Position numbers and translations under genes: made by a program
Assembly: GCA_022592445.1 (NCBI GenBank)
Contig: JABYQR010000028.1
Location: 124,001-188,000, forward strand
Length of the DNA stretch: 64,000 nt
Direction of reading: 5' to 3'
From: Cytidiella melzeri
Lineage: Eukaryota; Basidiomycota; Agaricomycetes; Polyporales; Irpicaceae
The notes under the pieces: model-generated
Seen by the model: only the letters and a program-made list of their open reading frames with translations
Told to the model about the DNA's origin: nothing
The model's database searches: none
Part shown: one piece after another, positions 44,410-59,949 of the stretch
Layout of the letters: each line of letters begins with the position of its first letter
How positions within the stretch are numbered: position 1 is the first letter of the stretch

Positions 44410-45588
44410 TGGCTCCCATTTCTTGAAGATTGCATGAGTGCACTAGAAGATACAGTCGACTCGTTACTTGTCGTGCCACCGAACGACTGTGGACAGCGTA
44501 CGTACCAAGGCAGCGACGACAAGGACAGTAGTGGCATCCAAGTTAGATGATAACCATAGAGCTCTGGGTGTACTAGCCATGCTTGGCCACAACTTGAAAT
44601 ACGGACTACTGCGAATAGAGAAAAAACAAGCTTGAAGAGCACCTAGTGGAGGAACGAGTGGAAAGTACCTTGAAGCTTGCTACAGAGTGGACGCTCAGGT
44701 GTAAGTGATATAGCTTCCAAGCTTGAGGGTGGTGCCGATTGACACTGCCAGCGCATGATATCATGCATCATATCGATATCGCACTTCATGCATGACAGTA
44801 CAAGTAGTACGACCACTCAAGGCCTGTGAGCGCATTGTTAGTTGTTGGCAGGAGATATGCCTAGAACTCGCTCACCTGCAGAGTAATTGTCTAGACTACC
44901 ATGCAGTGACGACCCAAGGCCATGCTTGTCCCGGGGTTCAAGTTTAGAGGGAGTCGACTAGCTGCAATTGGAAGCTTTGAGCTCCATTCAGAGTCACCTA
45001 CCAGTTATCACCATGATATATGGGCCGAGAAGCCTGGTAGACAGTTATCAAAGATGGTTGTGCAAGTCAATACTGTACTGATCATGAGTTACATCGAAAG
45101 TTGGAAGGCAAGTAGTGCCCGGCCGCGGGAACGCCAGCGCCGGAGTACTAATCGCAGTTGCTGTGACGGAGATTCTTCAGCGCGATCCTTCAAGTTTTTC
45201 TCTAGACTAGAGAGCTTAGTGGAAGATTCGTGTAGCATCACACTACCTGTATCATGAGTTGGACTAGATCGCTATGCAAAAGATGAAACAGAGGCAAAGA
45301 GCACAATCCCAAATTCAGCACACCTCGTTAACCTGGTGATGGAGTAGAGACAATCGTTATTATGAGATGGGATTAACACATGCAGCGATGATTGATGATG
45401 AATTGACGATGAAAGTCATTTAGTTGTCGAGAGCACCCAGATAGCAACATTCTTGGTCGTAATCTATAAATCAAAACAAGCGGAACGACGCAGAGCAGCA
45501 AAACCATGTAGAGAAAGCATGAAAACTGACACCAGATTCGCACAACCAAAGAACATAGAGATGAAACTTCCAGGTTGCACACGCGAGA
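44410..45588. other. Intergenic region between P450 and MFS genes
   Basis: About 1.2 kb that must include the P450 promoter and the MFS 3' end. It contains ATGATATCATGCATCATATCGATATC near 44,755-44,780, an AT-rich run of short palindromes. No gene was recognised. Confidence 0.45.
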
Positions 45589-48268
45589 TCAGCGTTTCTC
45601 ATGCTCCACGTTCGTAAGCGTCCCAGCGTCCGTCCCAGCGACAGACTCTGCCCTTTCCGCGTTGGCAGCTTGTTTCTCCTCGTCGTCTCCAGGTACGGGA
45701 GCGACCGCAAGCTGTGACGCGTCTGTCTCTGCGATCTGTTCACTTTTTTCGACTGCGGCGGCGTCAGCCCCAGCGTTCGGACGTTGACCTTTGGTCGTGA
45801 GACGCGCAAGCGAGTATGGGCGCAGGAACAGCACTGGCCATTCAAGATACGTCAGTCGGCGTCCCTTTGTCGGTAGTCGACACGCACCAAGTATCAGACC
45901 AACTCCTATGATAGGCGTGTTGATGACCCAGATTTTGGCAATTGATGTCGTGTAAGCGTGCAACAGCGCATCTCTGGATGCTTGGTCCTGTATCAGAAAA
46001 GACGCGCGCGCGACATGGTGAAGTTGGGTTCAAACACGGCCAAACGAGAAACATACGGGTATGCCACTGATTTGCCGAACGATCTGGCTGAGGCCCGCTG
46101 CAGACGTGTCAATGCCGTTCAATCCCGGAATGGCGGCGACTTTTCGGCGAAGGAACTATGCAGCAACTCAGTTGGTTGAGCGCGTATAGCATTGATTGGC
46201 ACTTACACCAGATAGAATCGCTTGCCCAATCGAGATACCGATGGTACCGCCCAGGGTTCTGATAGATTACCGGCTGTCAGCACAATCTTAGCACGTCAAA
46301 CCTGACATACCGAATGAAGCCGAATGTTGCGGTACTGGTGGCCATATCTCTGAGAGGCATGGCCGCTTGTAATCCAATCAGAGGCGTCTAGAGATTGATG
46401 TTTTGAGCGCATGTCCCGACGATAGGTAACTCCGGCCGCACGTACCTGGAAGAGGCAGCCAATACCAATAGCCGCAACCATAAGGTACAATACTTTCTCG
46501 GCCCTATGCGGTAAGAATAAGTTGTCCAACCCTGAAAGGCGCTGCAAGAACAGAAACGCACGTATTTGACTTCTCGTCCAGTTGCGTCATTAAGCCGTAC
46601 CCGAGCACCATGACAGCCCAGGAAAACCACATGACTTGTCTCCATTTGCCCGTTTTTGTCACAACCTGACCAGAGACCGCAGAAACAAAAGCGGCTACGA
46701 GGGAATAAGGCAGCATCCTATGCAGCTACGTTAGTTGTGTAGGACACAACACCGGTTGTATGCCCGTACCTCACACCGGCAGCGGTCGCTGAAGAACCGA
46801 GCACCTGGAAGTACACGGGTAGATAGAAAGCGCCACCAAAGAAGGCTAGTGCGTGGATAAATACTGATATAAGGATAAATGATGTAGTTCGTGTCTGACA
46901 AACATGATATGAATGGTTTGTCCATGAATGTGTATCGACTACCTCACCTTGAATAACCGAGGAGGCACAATGGCAGCACGTTTAGTAAACAGCTCGTTCA
47001 GGGCAAAAGCGATGAGAGTGACGATGCCGACGACGAGAGGCGCGATGGTTTGTGGAGTGGACCCTGGGACAGATGTCAGTATGGCGCTAATGATCATCTG
47101 AGGCGTCGACACCTACAACTCGTCTCGCTGAAATTGAACCCGATCAAGATAAGTACGACACCGCCGACGACGAGCGCGAAGCCAAGGAAATCAAATTCGG
47201 CAGCGTGTTCGCGGAAAGACTTTCCTTGGTGTGGATTGAGATTGAGGAAGAAGAACAGAATGGCCAGTGCAACACCTCCCGTCGGCCTGTACGCAGGTTA
47301 GCAGTTACGCAACGCTGATGCAAAGGAACATACAAGTTGATGAAGAAACACCACCTCCATGTTACATGGTCGGTGAAAACCTGAAAAACAGTTTGAGCCA
47401 ATGTGATGCGGATATTATGAAAAGTCGTACTCCTCCAAGCAACGGGCCAATCACACTGGCAATACCCCACGTGGCACCAATGAGGCCGCCATATTTTCCA
47501 CGGCTATGAAGGTTTTGAGCAAACCGCAAACAACTAGAGGAATCAGTAAGAATGCTTACTCTTGCAGTGAGACGATATCCGAAATGGTGATCTGGACCAT
47601 TTGAATAATACCTCCACCGCCAATGCCTTGGACAGCGCGGCACACGACAAGCCATACCATATTTTGTGCTGCGCCACACAGCGCAGAACCGATCTATCCA
47701 GAAGTCAGCACAGGCGGGCAAAGGCAAAACTTGTAACATACCAAAAAGATGACAATCGACGCGTACAGTATGGGCTTGCGTCCTGTGAAGCGTGAACATG
47801 GGTAAAGAAGAGCTCTAATTGGGAACGCATGCCGTGTTTACGCACCTACGATATCAGAAGCCTTTCCATATATCGTCCCGAGAGAAGCAGCTGCAAGCAG
47901 ATAGGCGCTGACAGAAATGGTAAGGAAAGTGGAGGGCATGCGGGTTGGGCGAGCACTTACGTTCCTACCCAACTATAGTCCTGTCCCCCGCCGAGGTCGT
48001 GGACTATGGTCGGTAGCGCAGTTGCGACGATGGTCTACAAATGCCTCAGTTAATGATGAGCGTGCGAAACTTTCACGAGGCGAACCTGATCCAATGCGGC
48101 AAGGAAAGTGCAGGACATGAGGCCAAAAAACACAATCCCCATCCTGTTAGGCGGAAGAACGTGCTCCTCATTTTGTCTCCAAGATTGACCTGGTGCCGCC
48201 TTTCCTGCTGTGACATCTTGCTCCGTAGCAGAGTCCTGAGCATGCGACTGCTTTGGGTCTTTTTCCAT
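45589..48268 (-). CDS. Major facilitator superfamily drug/H+ antiporter (14-TM type)
   Basis: Start 48268, about a dozen exons. The N-terminal 45 residues are hydrophilic ([13 protein letters not shown]), then membrane segments begin ([17 protein letters not shown], with the LDxTIV motif completed after an intron). Further motifs are a motif A-like [11 protein letters not shown] loop, [11 protein letters not shown] (motif B), and [17 protein letters not shown] (antiporter motif C), followed by [10 protein letters not shown]-terminal parts include [13 protein letters not shown] and an 80-residue hydrophilic Ala/Glu/Asp-rich tail. This pattern fits the DHA2 family with 14 spans, which exports drugs and fungal metabolites at the plasma membrane. 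Together with the neighbouring P450 it may form a small detoxification or metabolite unit. Confidence 0.88.
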
Positions 48269-49228
48269 CTTCCTAAGACTCGTAGGGAGGTATGCGGGGG
48301 TTCAGGCGTAGACGACGATGGACGCGAGAAAGAAAGACGTTCTGTCTGTCCATGGTGCTCAGAGGCCATATAACTCACCTAGATCGCCACGGCTGCAGAC
48401 GCGGCATCGATTTATGCCGGAATGCCGGACGCCCGGCAACACCTGCGTACTCGGTCTCTCACACAAGCAGCCAATGATATGCGGAACCGAGCAGCGGATC
48501 AGGATCCGTCACCGATGGGATCGCTCGCTGCATGACGCTGAACGCTGATGCCATAATCGGGGTTTAAATCCCACGCGTCAATGACACACAGTTATGACTC
48601 ACACACATTCATTGTAAGTACAAGACCAAGCTCTCCAGGCTTTCCGAAGTAGTCAAGCAGTGCAGCAACTATAACTACACTTTAGAGACAAATCCAAGAC
48701 ATCTGCACGTCTCATGATTCTGCGAGTCTTGTTGACTCGAGCTTGCACTTCGGGGAGTCCAGCGACAAACGCGTCAAGCACCGTACTGCGCAGAGCCTGC
48801 AATTCTCGTGTCTGCTGCGTCACAGCTCGGCGCAATCTTCATCATTGCGGGAATAAGTACCATAAAATAAGGTGCTTATGTCGATTTGGAAATACGTGCA
48901 TTGCAATCTCACTCGTACGGCCATAAACGCTAGTTATTACCACGTTCTAGCGAGTACAATCCATGCAGCCGATAGAGGTCAAAGGAGAACATAGAGTGCC
49001 ATGCAATGCCCAGCACAAAAAAGACGCGTCATGACAAAATGAATGAGTGCAGAAAAGCTGCAAAACGCGTGAATCAAGACCATCACGTGAATCAAATTAC
49101 ATAAGCAAGGAGACTTTCAAAGGTTTGTGGCACGTAGGACGCAACTCAACTGGAACGTTCATCTTCTCCCTCCCTCTCGCTGCACTCGTCGTCTTCCTAC
49201 TTTACATACCTCGTCTGAGATCGACGCC
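48269..49228. other. Intergenic region between MFS exporter and RAN genes
   Basis: A 960-base region with the divergent promoters of the MFS exporter and RAN. A CATCACGTGAATCAA segment near 49,081 contains an E-box. Nothing coding was recognised. Confidence 0.4.
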
Positions 49229-50359
49229 ATGTCTGCTAGCGTTCCTACCTTCAAGCTTGTTCTCGGTAGGCCAATATCGCTGCGTTTTGTGTCTTTTACT
49301 AATGGACCCAATCTTCCAACGTTCCATTCTTCATCGATGTGCCATTTTCACGACATTCGCGTCTCTTTCACATTCTGGATCCCCTCCGACACCTTTTGTC
49401 GCGCGATGGCCGGGTGATTGTACGTAGTCGGTGACGGTGGTACTGGCAAAACGACTTTCGTGAAGGTGTGTTCCATTCGTCTGAGCAACAATCTCGCAAG
49501 ATCGTGCCCTGATGCCCACCGTTTTTGCAGCGCCACTTAACTGGTGAATTCGAGAAGAAGTATATCGGTGCGTGTTCACTTAGCTTCGAAGACGCAAACC
49601 TCGCCTTTGTTCAATGCGACATACATGACTGAGCTGTGTCCCATTTAGCAACTTTGGGTGTTGAAGTTCACCCTCTGTCGTTCTCGACCAACTTTGGTAC
49701 TATCTGCTTCAACGTATGGGATACTGCAGGACAGGAAAAGTTTGGTGGTCTTCGTGACGGCTACTATATCCAGGGTCAATGCGGTATCATCATGTTCGAC
49801 GTCACGTCTCGTATCACCTACAAAAACGTCCCCAACTGGCATCGTGATCTCGAACGTGTCTGCGAGAACATTCCCATTGTCCTCTGCGGTAACAAAGTTG
49901 ATGTCAAGGTTCGTCCCGCAAACCTGATTTCAGTTGTAGTACCTTCTATTGACTGTTTCTGTGTCGTTCACCCGTGTAGGAGCGTAAGGTCAAGACCAGC
50001 CACGTCACTTTCCACCGAAAGAAGAACATTCAGTACTTCGAAATATCCGCCAAGTCCAACTACAACTTTGAGAAGCCCTTCTTGTGGCTCGCAAGGAAAC
50101 TTGTCGGGTAAGCACCATCTAGATTTGGCGGTCGCAATCAAATGCTAATCACACGTATTTCATAGTAACCCTACCCTCGAGTTTGTTGCTGCGCCGGCTC
50201 TCAAGCCTGCTGAAGTTGAGGTCGACCCTGTACTGATGGCCCAGTACCAGAGGGAGTTGGAGCAGGTGTGTTGCTCTCGTCTATTCGGCTTTTTGAAATT
50301 TGCTAACATCGTCTCAGGCCGAGGTTGTTCCCCTTCCCGAAGAGGACGACGACCTTTAG
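49229..50359 (+). CDS. RAN: GTP-binding nuclear protein RAN (GSP1)
   Basis: Exons 49229-49265, 49438-49465, 49531-49567, 49651-49908, 49980-50107, 50166-50265 and 50318-50359 give 209 residues. Motifs: P-loop [10 protein letters not shown] (built across exon 1/2), [11 protein letters not shown], switch I with [32 protein letters not shown], and [13 protein letters not shown]. The acidic C-terminus ends in PLPEEDDDL, the Ran tail that contacts RanBP proteins. Ran drives nuclear transport and spindle assembly through its GTP gradient. The first intron (172 nt) is longer than its neighbours. Confidence 0.97.
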
Positions 50360-50840
50360 TGATCTCCGCATACATGCCTCCTTGTAATACAACATTGCCA
50401 CTCTCGCTCCTCTCGCCATCTGTGCCCGGTACATTCTTCTGTTCAATACATACAACATCGCTGTGCAATATTCCAGGGCATCATGACTAGCGGTATGCGT
50501 CTGCGCGCCGAGAGCAAGAAACCAGAATGAAAATGTAGCATCTTGTTGTACGCTTCTTACTTTTCATCGAGTGAATATCGCTCGTAGATGTTTTGTCGCT
50601 GCAAATTTCACCGATCGCGGTACATCTGAGATGCAATTTGATCGCATCACGTGGATGCTACGTAGTTAGGCAAGTCCGCGCCCGAGGCTGGCGCCGGCCG
50701 GCGCATCAAATATATGAGCTCGACCGTGAGGCTGTTTCTCGCAGCAACCCAGGCGCTGGCCGCTACCACCACCACCATCTCTGAATCCACTTCGCTTTCG
50801 ACGATTCACTGCCTTGCATTCGCTTTCCTAGTCCTCCAAG
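50360..50840. other. Intergenic region between RAN and the LEA-2 gene
   Basis: 480 bases with the RAN 3' UTR and the next promoter. It includes GCGCCGGCCGGCGC at about 50,690-50,703, a GC-rich perfect palindrome. No gene was recognised. Confidence 0.4.
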
Positions 50841-52174
50841 ATGGCGTACAGCGACAATCACCGCGCATACAACGGTTCCACATATCCTCCACAGCAGCCG
50901 TACGCGGACAACGATAACTACTATTCCTACGACAACAACCAGCCGCATGCGACCTACGGACAAGCTGGTTTCAATGCCTCTGAGCCAGGGCTAGCAGCGT
51001 ACAAAGACGAGCCCGGATATGCCGCGGGGACGAAGGAGAGGGACACTCAGTTTGTTGCGGGCGTGTCTGCCAATAACTTCAGCACACGGGCATTGGGACC
51101 CAGGTGCGCCCATCACGTTTCAGTTTACCTGGAACAATGATTTACGTCTGCTGGTTTTTGTTATGTAGAAGCTCAAAGTCGTTGAAAAGATGGAGGCACG
51201 AACATCAAGGAAACCTTTGGGTCGGAAGTAGCAAGTTACGCTGTTGCGGAAGATTCTTTTGCTGCTCGATCATGATGTTCCTGTTCTTCCTGGTTGGGAT
51301 CGTGTTGTCTCTGCTCCTGGTGAGTTTGTTGTTGTCGGGGTTCCTTGCGACGTCTTTGCTGATATTGCCCTGCTTAGTGGATAAGACCGCCCAATGTGGA
51401 AATTGGCTCCATCCACCTGGCGAATAGCAGCAACGCTGTGAGTATCAAACCTACATAGCCACTAGTCCTCGTTCTCAATTAATTCACAGGTCAACTTCGA
51501 GAGTAACGGACTCGCAGTCACCTTGGACGTTCCTATCGTGTAATTTTGTGATGTCCGTTCATCTGCAATACAAGTACTGACTGGCCGATAGCGTTAACAA
51601 CCCAAACTTTTTCTCGGTCACTTTTGACACCATCCATGCCGATGTGCGTCGTCGATCTTCCAGCGTTTGTCGACGTCTCTTACAATATTACAGATCTTCT
51701 ACCCCATCAACAATACTGAAGTTGGACAAAGCAACCTTTACAAATTGAAGATCGACAGCAACAAACAGACAAACTTCTCATTGCCATTCACACTGAACTA
51801 CACGACCAGCATCGATCCCAAATTCAAGATCCTGACTGATATCGCTGACCATTGCGGTTTTGGAGGCGGAAAGACGTCACAAATAACGGTTGACTATGAA
51901 ATTACTGTGAGTGGATTTTTTGTATACATCAGTTGCTTTCATCTTAGAGGGTCTCCGTGTAGCTCGATTTCAAGATCTTGTTCATTCCAATCAAGCCCAT
52001 CATCAAGAACTCTGCGTCATTCGATTGCCCATTCACTCTTGACGATATCGAGGTATGTTGTTACTCGTTTCCATTTCAATCGGCACTCAACCTATAATTG
52101 TAACTCAGGGTTTGTTGAAATCCGTTGGCCTCAACATTCCTGGGCTGGATACGCTGCTCAAGCTCTTGTTGTAG
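50841..52174 (+). CDS. Single-pass membrane protein with LEA-2-type domain
   Basis: Start at 50841 (MAYSDNHRAYNG). The N-terminal 85 or so residues are rich in Tyr, Asn, Gln and Pro and probably cytosolic. A Cys-rich basic patch (LRCCGRFFCCS) precedes one membrane span (MMFLFFLVGIVLSLLL). The rest resembles the LEA14/WHy beta-sandwich: WIRPPNVEIGSI, ANVxFxS-like VNFESNGL, PIVVNNPNFFSVT, IFYPINNTEVGQS, and a late KILFIPIKPIIKN block. Exons are joined by short GT-AG introns in frame, and the stop falls at 52172-52174 after LKLLL. Homologues are common in fungi and plants; a role in membrane or desiccation stress is proposed for the family, not proven here. Confidence 0.78.
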
Positions 52175-52410
52175 CCAGTACTGTCGTGGTTAGTGTATGC
52201 TTTATTTATATACTTTTCGTGTTCTGGACTATATTACGGACGTCTACGACCCGTGAAATCACATTGTTGTACCTACTTATAAGCCGTGCATGATGTGCGA
52301 TCATAGAGAAACACGAATTGAGGTGTATTTGTGCCAGGCGGGTTTACAGTAGGCAATGTAAAGCCTCAAACTACAGAGTGAAATCCACGTCGAAGAGGTG
52401 AAGAGGTCCT

Positions 52411-54386
52411 TTACTGTTTCGCATCCCTCCCCTCCTCCTGAGATCCTTCTCCTTCTTTGAGAATCTTCTTCACATCACTCTTACTGAGATCCGTCAACTT
52501 TTCAATCTTCTTCTCCTTGTTCTTTAGCTGTTCCTCCACCTCAGCATCCAAGACCCCTGGCGCACCACACTGCCGCAAACACTTCCCAATCATCCCTCGC
52601 CACTTCAAATGACCGTCCACCTCCTTACACTCGACGTTCTCCACACCTTGGACCTGCACCGCTTGCAGCCCCGATACCCCCCAACTACCTCCTGACGCTC
52701 GTGCAAGAACCGCCAGAACGTAGTCATTCGTGCTGTACCCGTTCACCAGCCTGCCCGCGACAACCCTCCTGACGGAGGCCCAGGCGGCTTCGCCCGCGGA
52801 CACAGGTGATCCAAAGAGGAAAACGTCTTGGACGAGGCCAGCGGTTCTCTCGGGGGGAAGCGTCGCGAGGTACTGTAGAGCTTCAAAGATCACTTGCGAG
52901 CCGAGCGAGTACCCTACGAGCGTGATCGGCCGGTTGCCCAGGACCCGTTCAGATATGAGGGTTCCGAGGACGTGTGCGGTTTTCGAAGCTCGCGCTTTGG
53001 CGGTCATCCAAGGGTTGTCTGCGCTCAGGGCGGAAGGCAGAAAAAAGCGCGCCCCGTTCAGAACAGGATTTGCGTTTCTACTTAGGTGGAGGCGGTTGGT
53101 GCTTACCGATAATCTGTCCAATTTTTAGCCATGCCGTAGGCGAGAGGGCAGCCGCTAGTGCGGCGAATACCGTTTGCTTGATGATTTGGGTTTTGAGGTA
53201 TTGCATGGCTTGCGATTTGACCAAGTTGTAGAGGGCACTGGAGAGGTTTATTAGCGCCTCTACTTCCTAATACAAGGAAAATGATGTGAGTTTGGTCCAT
53301 TCGGCATCATAGTACGGAGATCCTCACCCATTGCAACGCGAATGTGTCTTCGCCATCCAAAACCGTCCATGGAGCCGACACATCGTCGGGAGTTTCCAGC
53401 CAGCCGCTTACACACAGCTTCACTGCCAGTGTCTCACGAGGCTTGCGAACCGGAATGATAGCCAGATCCTCCACTTCCTTCGTATACCTGTCCACGATCT
53501 CTGCTGACTTCTTGGAACCGTACGCGCCGAAAAGCGCTCCGCACACCACTGAAGAACCAGCGAGGCCACTCGCCAATAATCCTGCAGCGGTGCCGCCTAT
53601 TCCCAGCCAGCCCAAGACAGTTGTAACGCCCGCACCGACAAGAGGCGCGGCTAGGCCACCGCTCATTCCCACTAATACACCGCCGCCTAAAGCCGCGAGA
53701 CCCATGCCGACCTTTCGCATCGTCTTGTTACGTTCTGCGTGCTCCTCTTTAGCGACGTCAGTCTTGGATTTTCGTTCTGCCTCTGCTACCGCATGTTCGG
53801 GGTTCTTGAGCATCGCAACGACGGCGTCCTCATCCAAAGGGCCAAAAGTGCTGAGGAACGTCCGCGTGTGTGCACTGTAGGATTTGGTGGAGGTGAGGTT
53901 GATGAAGAGGATGGTATGCAGAAGCTGATTTAGCTGCTTCTCTGCCGGTAACGGAGGTAAGCCCGCTGTGGATGTATCTGTCAAAGGAGTAAGCTTCGGA
54001 CACTTGCCTGCATAATGTGTTAATGGCACGTTTCCTATGAATTAGCTCAGTTATAGCTTGCCTCCTCCAGGCTCTTGGCACGTAGCCCAAGCATTTTCCA
54101 GTAGAGTTTGCGCCCAGCGGTTGATCTCGACAACCTGAGCTTCTTGCATGTGCTGGGTTCTCGCGCTACTGCCTGAAGCGAGCAATTGCTCGTTCTGAGC
54201 AAACATCTCTGCATGATTCCTGTGCGCTGCTAGTCGTCGTGTAAAGTGTTGAAATGTTGCGTGGAGTTCTGGTGCATTGAGTTCTGTGGGAGGCGTGACT
54301 TTCGTCAAGTCGCCTTGTGGCTGATCCTTTTCCATCTCTGGGATGCGGTTGTTAGAAGAGAGGGAATGTGTGGATGTCGTGAGCAT
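52411..54386 (-). CDS. DUF726 / TMCO4-type membrane-associated alpha/beta hydrolase
   Basis: Start ATG at 54386 or 54335 (MEKDQPQGDL); both keep the frame. After a charged N-terminus and a helical region comes a Gly/Ala-rich double hydrophobic segment (GMGLAALGGGVLVG; GGLAAPLVGAGVTTVLGWLGIGG; LAGSSVVCGALFG). This is typical of DUF726/TMCO4 proteins. The hydrolase part has the nucleophile elbow GYSLGS within PITLVGYSLGSQVIFEAL, and then VFLFGSPVS. The acidic C-terminal tail is Lys/Glu-rich. Yeast Mil1, from the same family, acts at the trans-Golgi/endosome and in lipid remodelling. Exons join at about 54050, 53330, 53265 and 53110. Confidence 0.83.
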
Positions 54387-55143
54387 GTATGTACGCACTG
54401 GCGGTTCACTACTTGAGTAGTGGTGCGTTGGAGTCGCTTGAACGACGTCAGTCAGTGCCTCTACTGGCCCCGGTTGTGAATGATGCCTTCCGTGCGCCAA
54501 AGATCATGTGCAGTGTAAGTAGCAAGATTGTAGTATTCAGGTTCGAGCCAATTGCAATTGCCGATACTTCAATATAGACTCTGCGTTGTAGGCAGGTAGA
54601 CATACATTACGATACTCACCAGAGCGAAACAGCTACCGCAAATTGCACAGCAGGCTCATTTCGCTAAACTGTGACTCTGCAGCAGCCTATGGTGAATCGA
54701 AGTCAAGATGCAAGGCGGGACGCCGAGTCGTCGAGTCGTCGGGACTAACGAAAGCGGATCACAACTCGAGGCCGACAACGCAATACGTGGGCGCTCGTTA
54801 CTGCCGCGGGGAAGCCGGCACGTGTACAGGCTCGACTTTTGCGGTCATCTCTACCTCTCTCTTGTCTTGTACGACCACATCGCCCAGACAGCTCAGGCTG
54901 TTGAGCTTGCAGGATGAGTGCAACATCCTTTGTGAGTTCTGCCAGCTTACCTTCCAGGCTTGAAGCTGACGGCGAACATCACAATAGCTGGCTGGTGCAC
55001 TGCGTAACCAATTGCGCATCTCAAGAACACCCACACACTCATGTTTCCCTTTCAGAACTCTCTCAACTGCAGCATTTCTTCGTAGTCACACTCTACGGCC
55101 TAATCTACTGTCTCAATCTCGAACGTCTCCGATACTTACTTTG

Positions 55144-58298
<3,155 letters not shown>

Positions 58299-59508
58299 TC
58301 GTCCATTTTGGAGGAGTGTGTGTTGTGTTGAGTGTGCTAGCTAGGAGTAGGCGGCTATACCCAAAGTTATCCTCTCTAGTAATCCTAGAAAGCACTCTGC
58401 TCTTTGCCTCGTATGTGGCATTGACGAGAAGCGAGTTCCACTTCCCCGAGAGGTTATGTTGCAATGCGTGCTACGTGGTCCTTTGTCGCCGTGGGTTGGT
58501 ACCGTTGTTCGAACGGAGATGATTCGAGTATCAACTTGATGCGCTGTAGGTTGGGAACGGGAGCCTGAAGTACCAAGCAATGAGGTTGCCAACTTTTAAT
58601 ACACAATGTAGCACCGAATTGGTAAGAAGATTGTCATCAGTTGGCATGTCAGTGTTGGGTCTGAGATTTAGAGTCTATGATTAGTAGAGAGAGATTTACT
58701 AGAAGGATGTCGGAATATCAACTGCTTACTATGATGTACGTATTTGCTTGCATGGTGTTGGTGTCTGAGACATGCAATACTACTATTATTGTAGTAGTAT
58801 ACGATCGCACACATGGTAAGTACAGTGAAGGAAAGAATGAATATTTCGGTGAGTCGGTTGATGCGTTAGGAGGAAAATGTCCAAATTGATGTTGTTGTTA
58901 CTGATGCGCTGAATTTCCAAGTGACTTGGAAGATGACTCTGACCGCAAGCTTTGCGCTTTTCGAGTCAGGAGAGGGTAAGTCCAGAGAGGCTGGACACGA
59001 GACTAACGGATATGTCGCGAGGGTGACGTTTTCGCAAGCACGATGGACAGCGACGCCGAATGCACGAGTTTATTTTATTGAATGTTGAATGACAGTGGAG
59101 GTGGATAGCCTTTTTTGCAGTAGTACTATCAGATGCAGGCTAACGGGAAAAGGAAATCGAGGTTATCTGTAGGAGGGGCGTCGATCGGAACTGACAAAAG
59201 AAGACAGGAGGTGTCCGATGAGTACGTAAGCCGTGTGGATTCCCGCTGACATTGCCTGTACCGACAGCGTGGCTCAGAAGGTGCTCCTCGAGGTTGACCA
59301 TGCTAGAAGCACCTCCTCACTGGCGGACGATATGGAAGACCGACCTCTGCATATTCCGTAACAGTAACAGATAAAACCCTCGTGGACTCCGATCAGTCCG
59401 TCTTCATTCACCAGCGAGAGCTCGTCCTTCTCCATCTCCTACCTCCGCCGACAACCACCACCACTGCCAGTCGATCATCCTCGACAACGCAAATCTGAAA
59501 CCACAGCA
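58299..59508. other. Intergenic region (about 1.2 kb)
   Basis: It holds the YME1 3' UTR and the promoter of the small Cys-rich gene. An ATACTACTATTATTGTAGTAGTAT inverted repeat lies at about 58,778-58,801 and could form a hairpin. Short ORFs here have no support. Confidence 0.45.
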
Positions 59509-59853
59509 ATGTGCCATCGGCAACTCAAATTCGACAACCACGTCCCCTGCGGCCATCTAACTTTCACAGGAGACACAAACCTCGACTGCCACAAACCAGA
59601 CTGTTTCAACTCGCTCGCCCACCCAGCACAATGCGAACACGTCCCTCCTGGGAAATCACAGTGCACTTGCAAGCGATATTATTCGTACGTTCGCACATGT
59701 TTTTATTCTCGTCGTGTTTTCTCACCCATCCTACGTAGGCAACCCGAGCGAATATACACAGACGTGCGTTGCCACGCCCAGCACACACACTGTAATTTAA
59801 TTCTCTTTCTCCAGGTCCTGTCGAAATGTGCACGGTGTTCTGCAGCAACATGA
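59509..59853 (+). CDS. Small Cys/His-rich protein of unknown function
   Basis: Exons about 59509-59682, 59740-59763 and 59820-59853 give roughly 76 residues. It starts MCHRQLKFDNHVPCGH and has the pattern C..CGH...DC...DCFNS..HP..C...CxCKRYY, then QPERIYTD and a closing CARCSAAT. The Cys/His spacing suggests a small zinc-binding or disulfide-rich fold. Similar short proteins with CGH, DCxxxDCFxS.AHP and CKRYY.QPxR are common in agarics, from memory, without known role. Without splicing the frame stays open, so exon use is inferred from the QPER block and the last Cys pair. There is no signal peptide. Confidence 0.65.
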   Translation: MCHRQLKFDNHVPCGHLTFTGDTNLDCHKPDCFNSLAHPAQCEHVPPGKSQCTCKRYYSYVRTCFYSRRVFSPILRRQPERIYTDVRCHAQHTHCNLILFLQVLSKCARCSAAT

Positions 59854-59949
59854 CCCCCTCAATGTAGTCGTCGTATACTGTTTCCCATCTTATTCTGGAT
59901 CTCGTTTTGTATACTTGTCTTATCACATCGGATCTCAACATTCTCTCCC

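Noticed and set aside
44388..44642. An 84-codon minus-strand frame upstream of the P450
   Set aside because: It overlaps the P450 start in another frame and contains no P450 anchor; probably promoter sequence.
48540..48590. GGGGTTTAAATCCCAC resembling a tRNA T arm
   Set aside because: No acceptor stem, D arm or anticodon arm could be fitted upstream.
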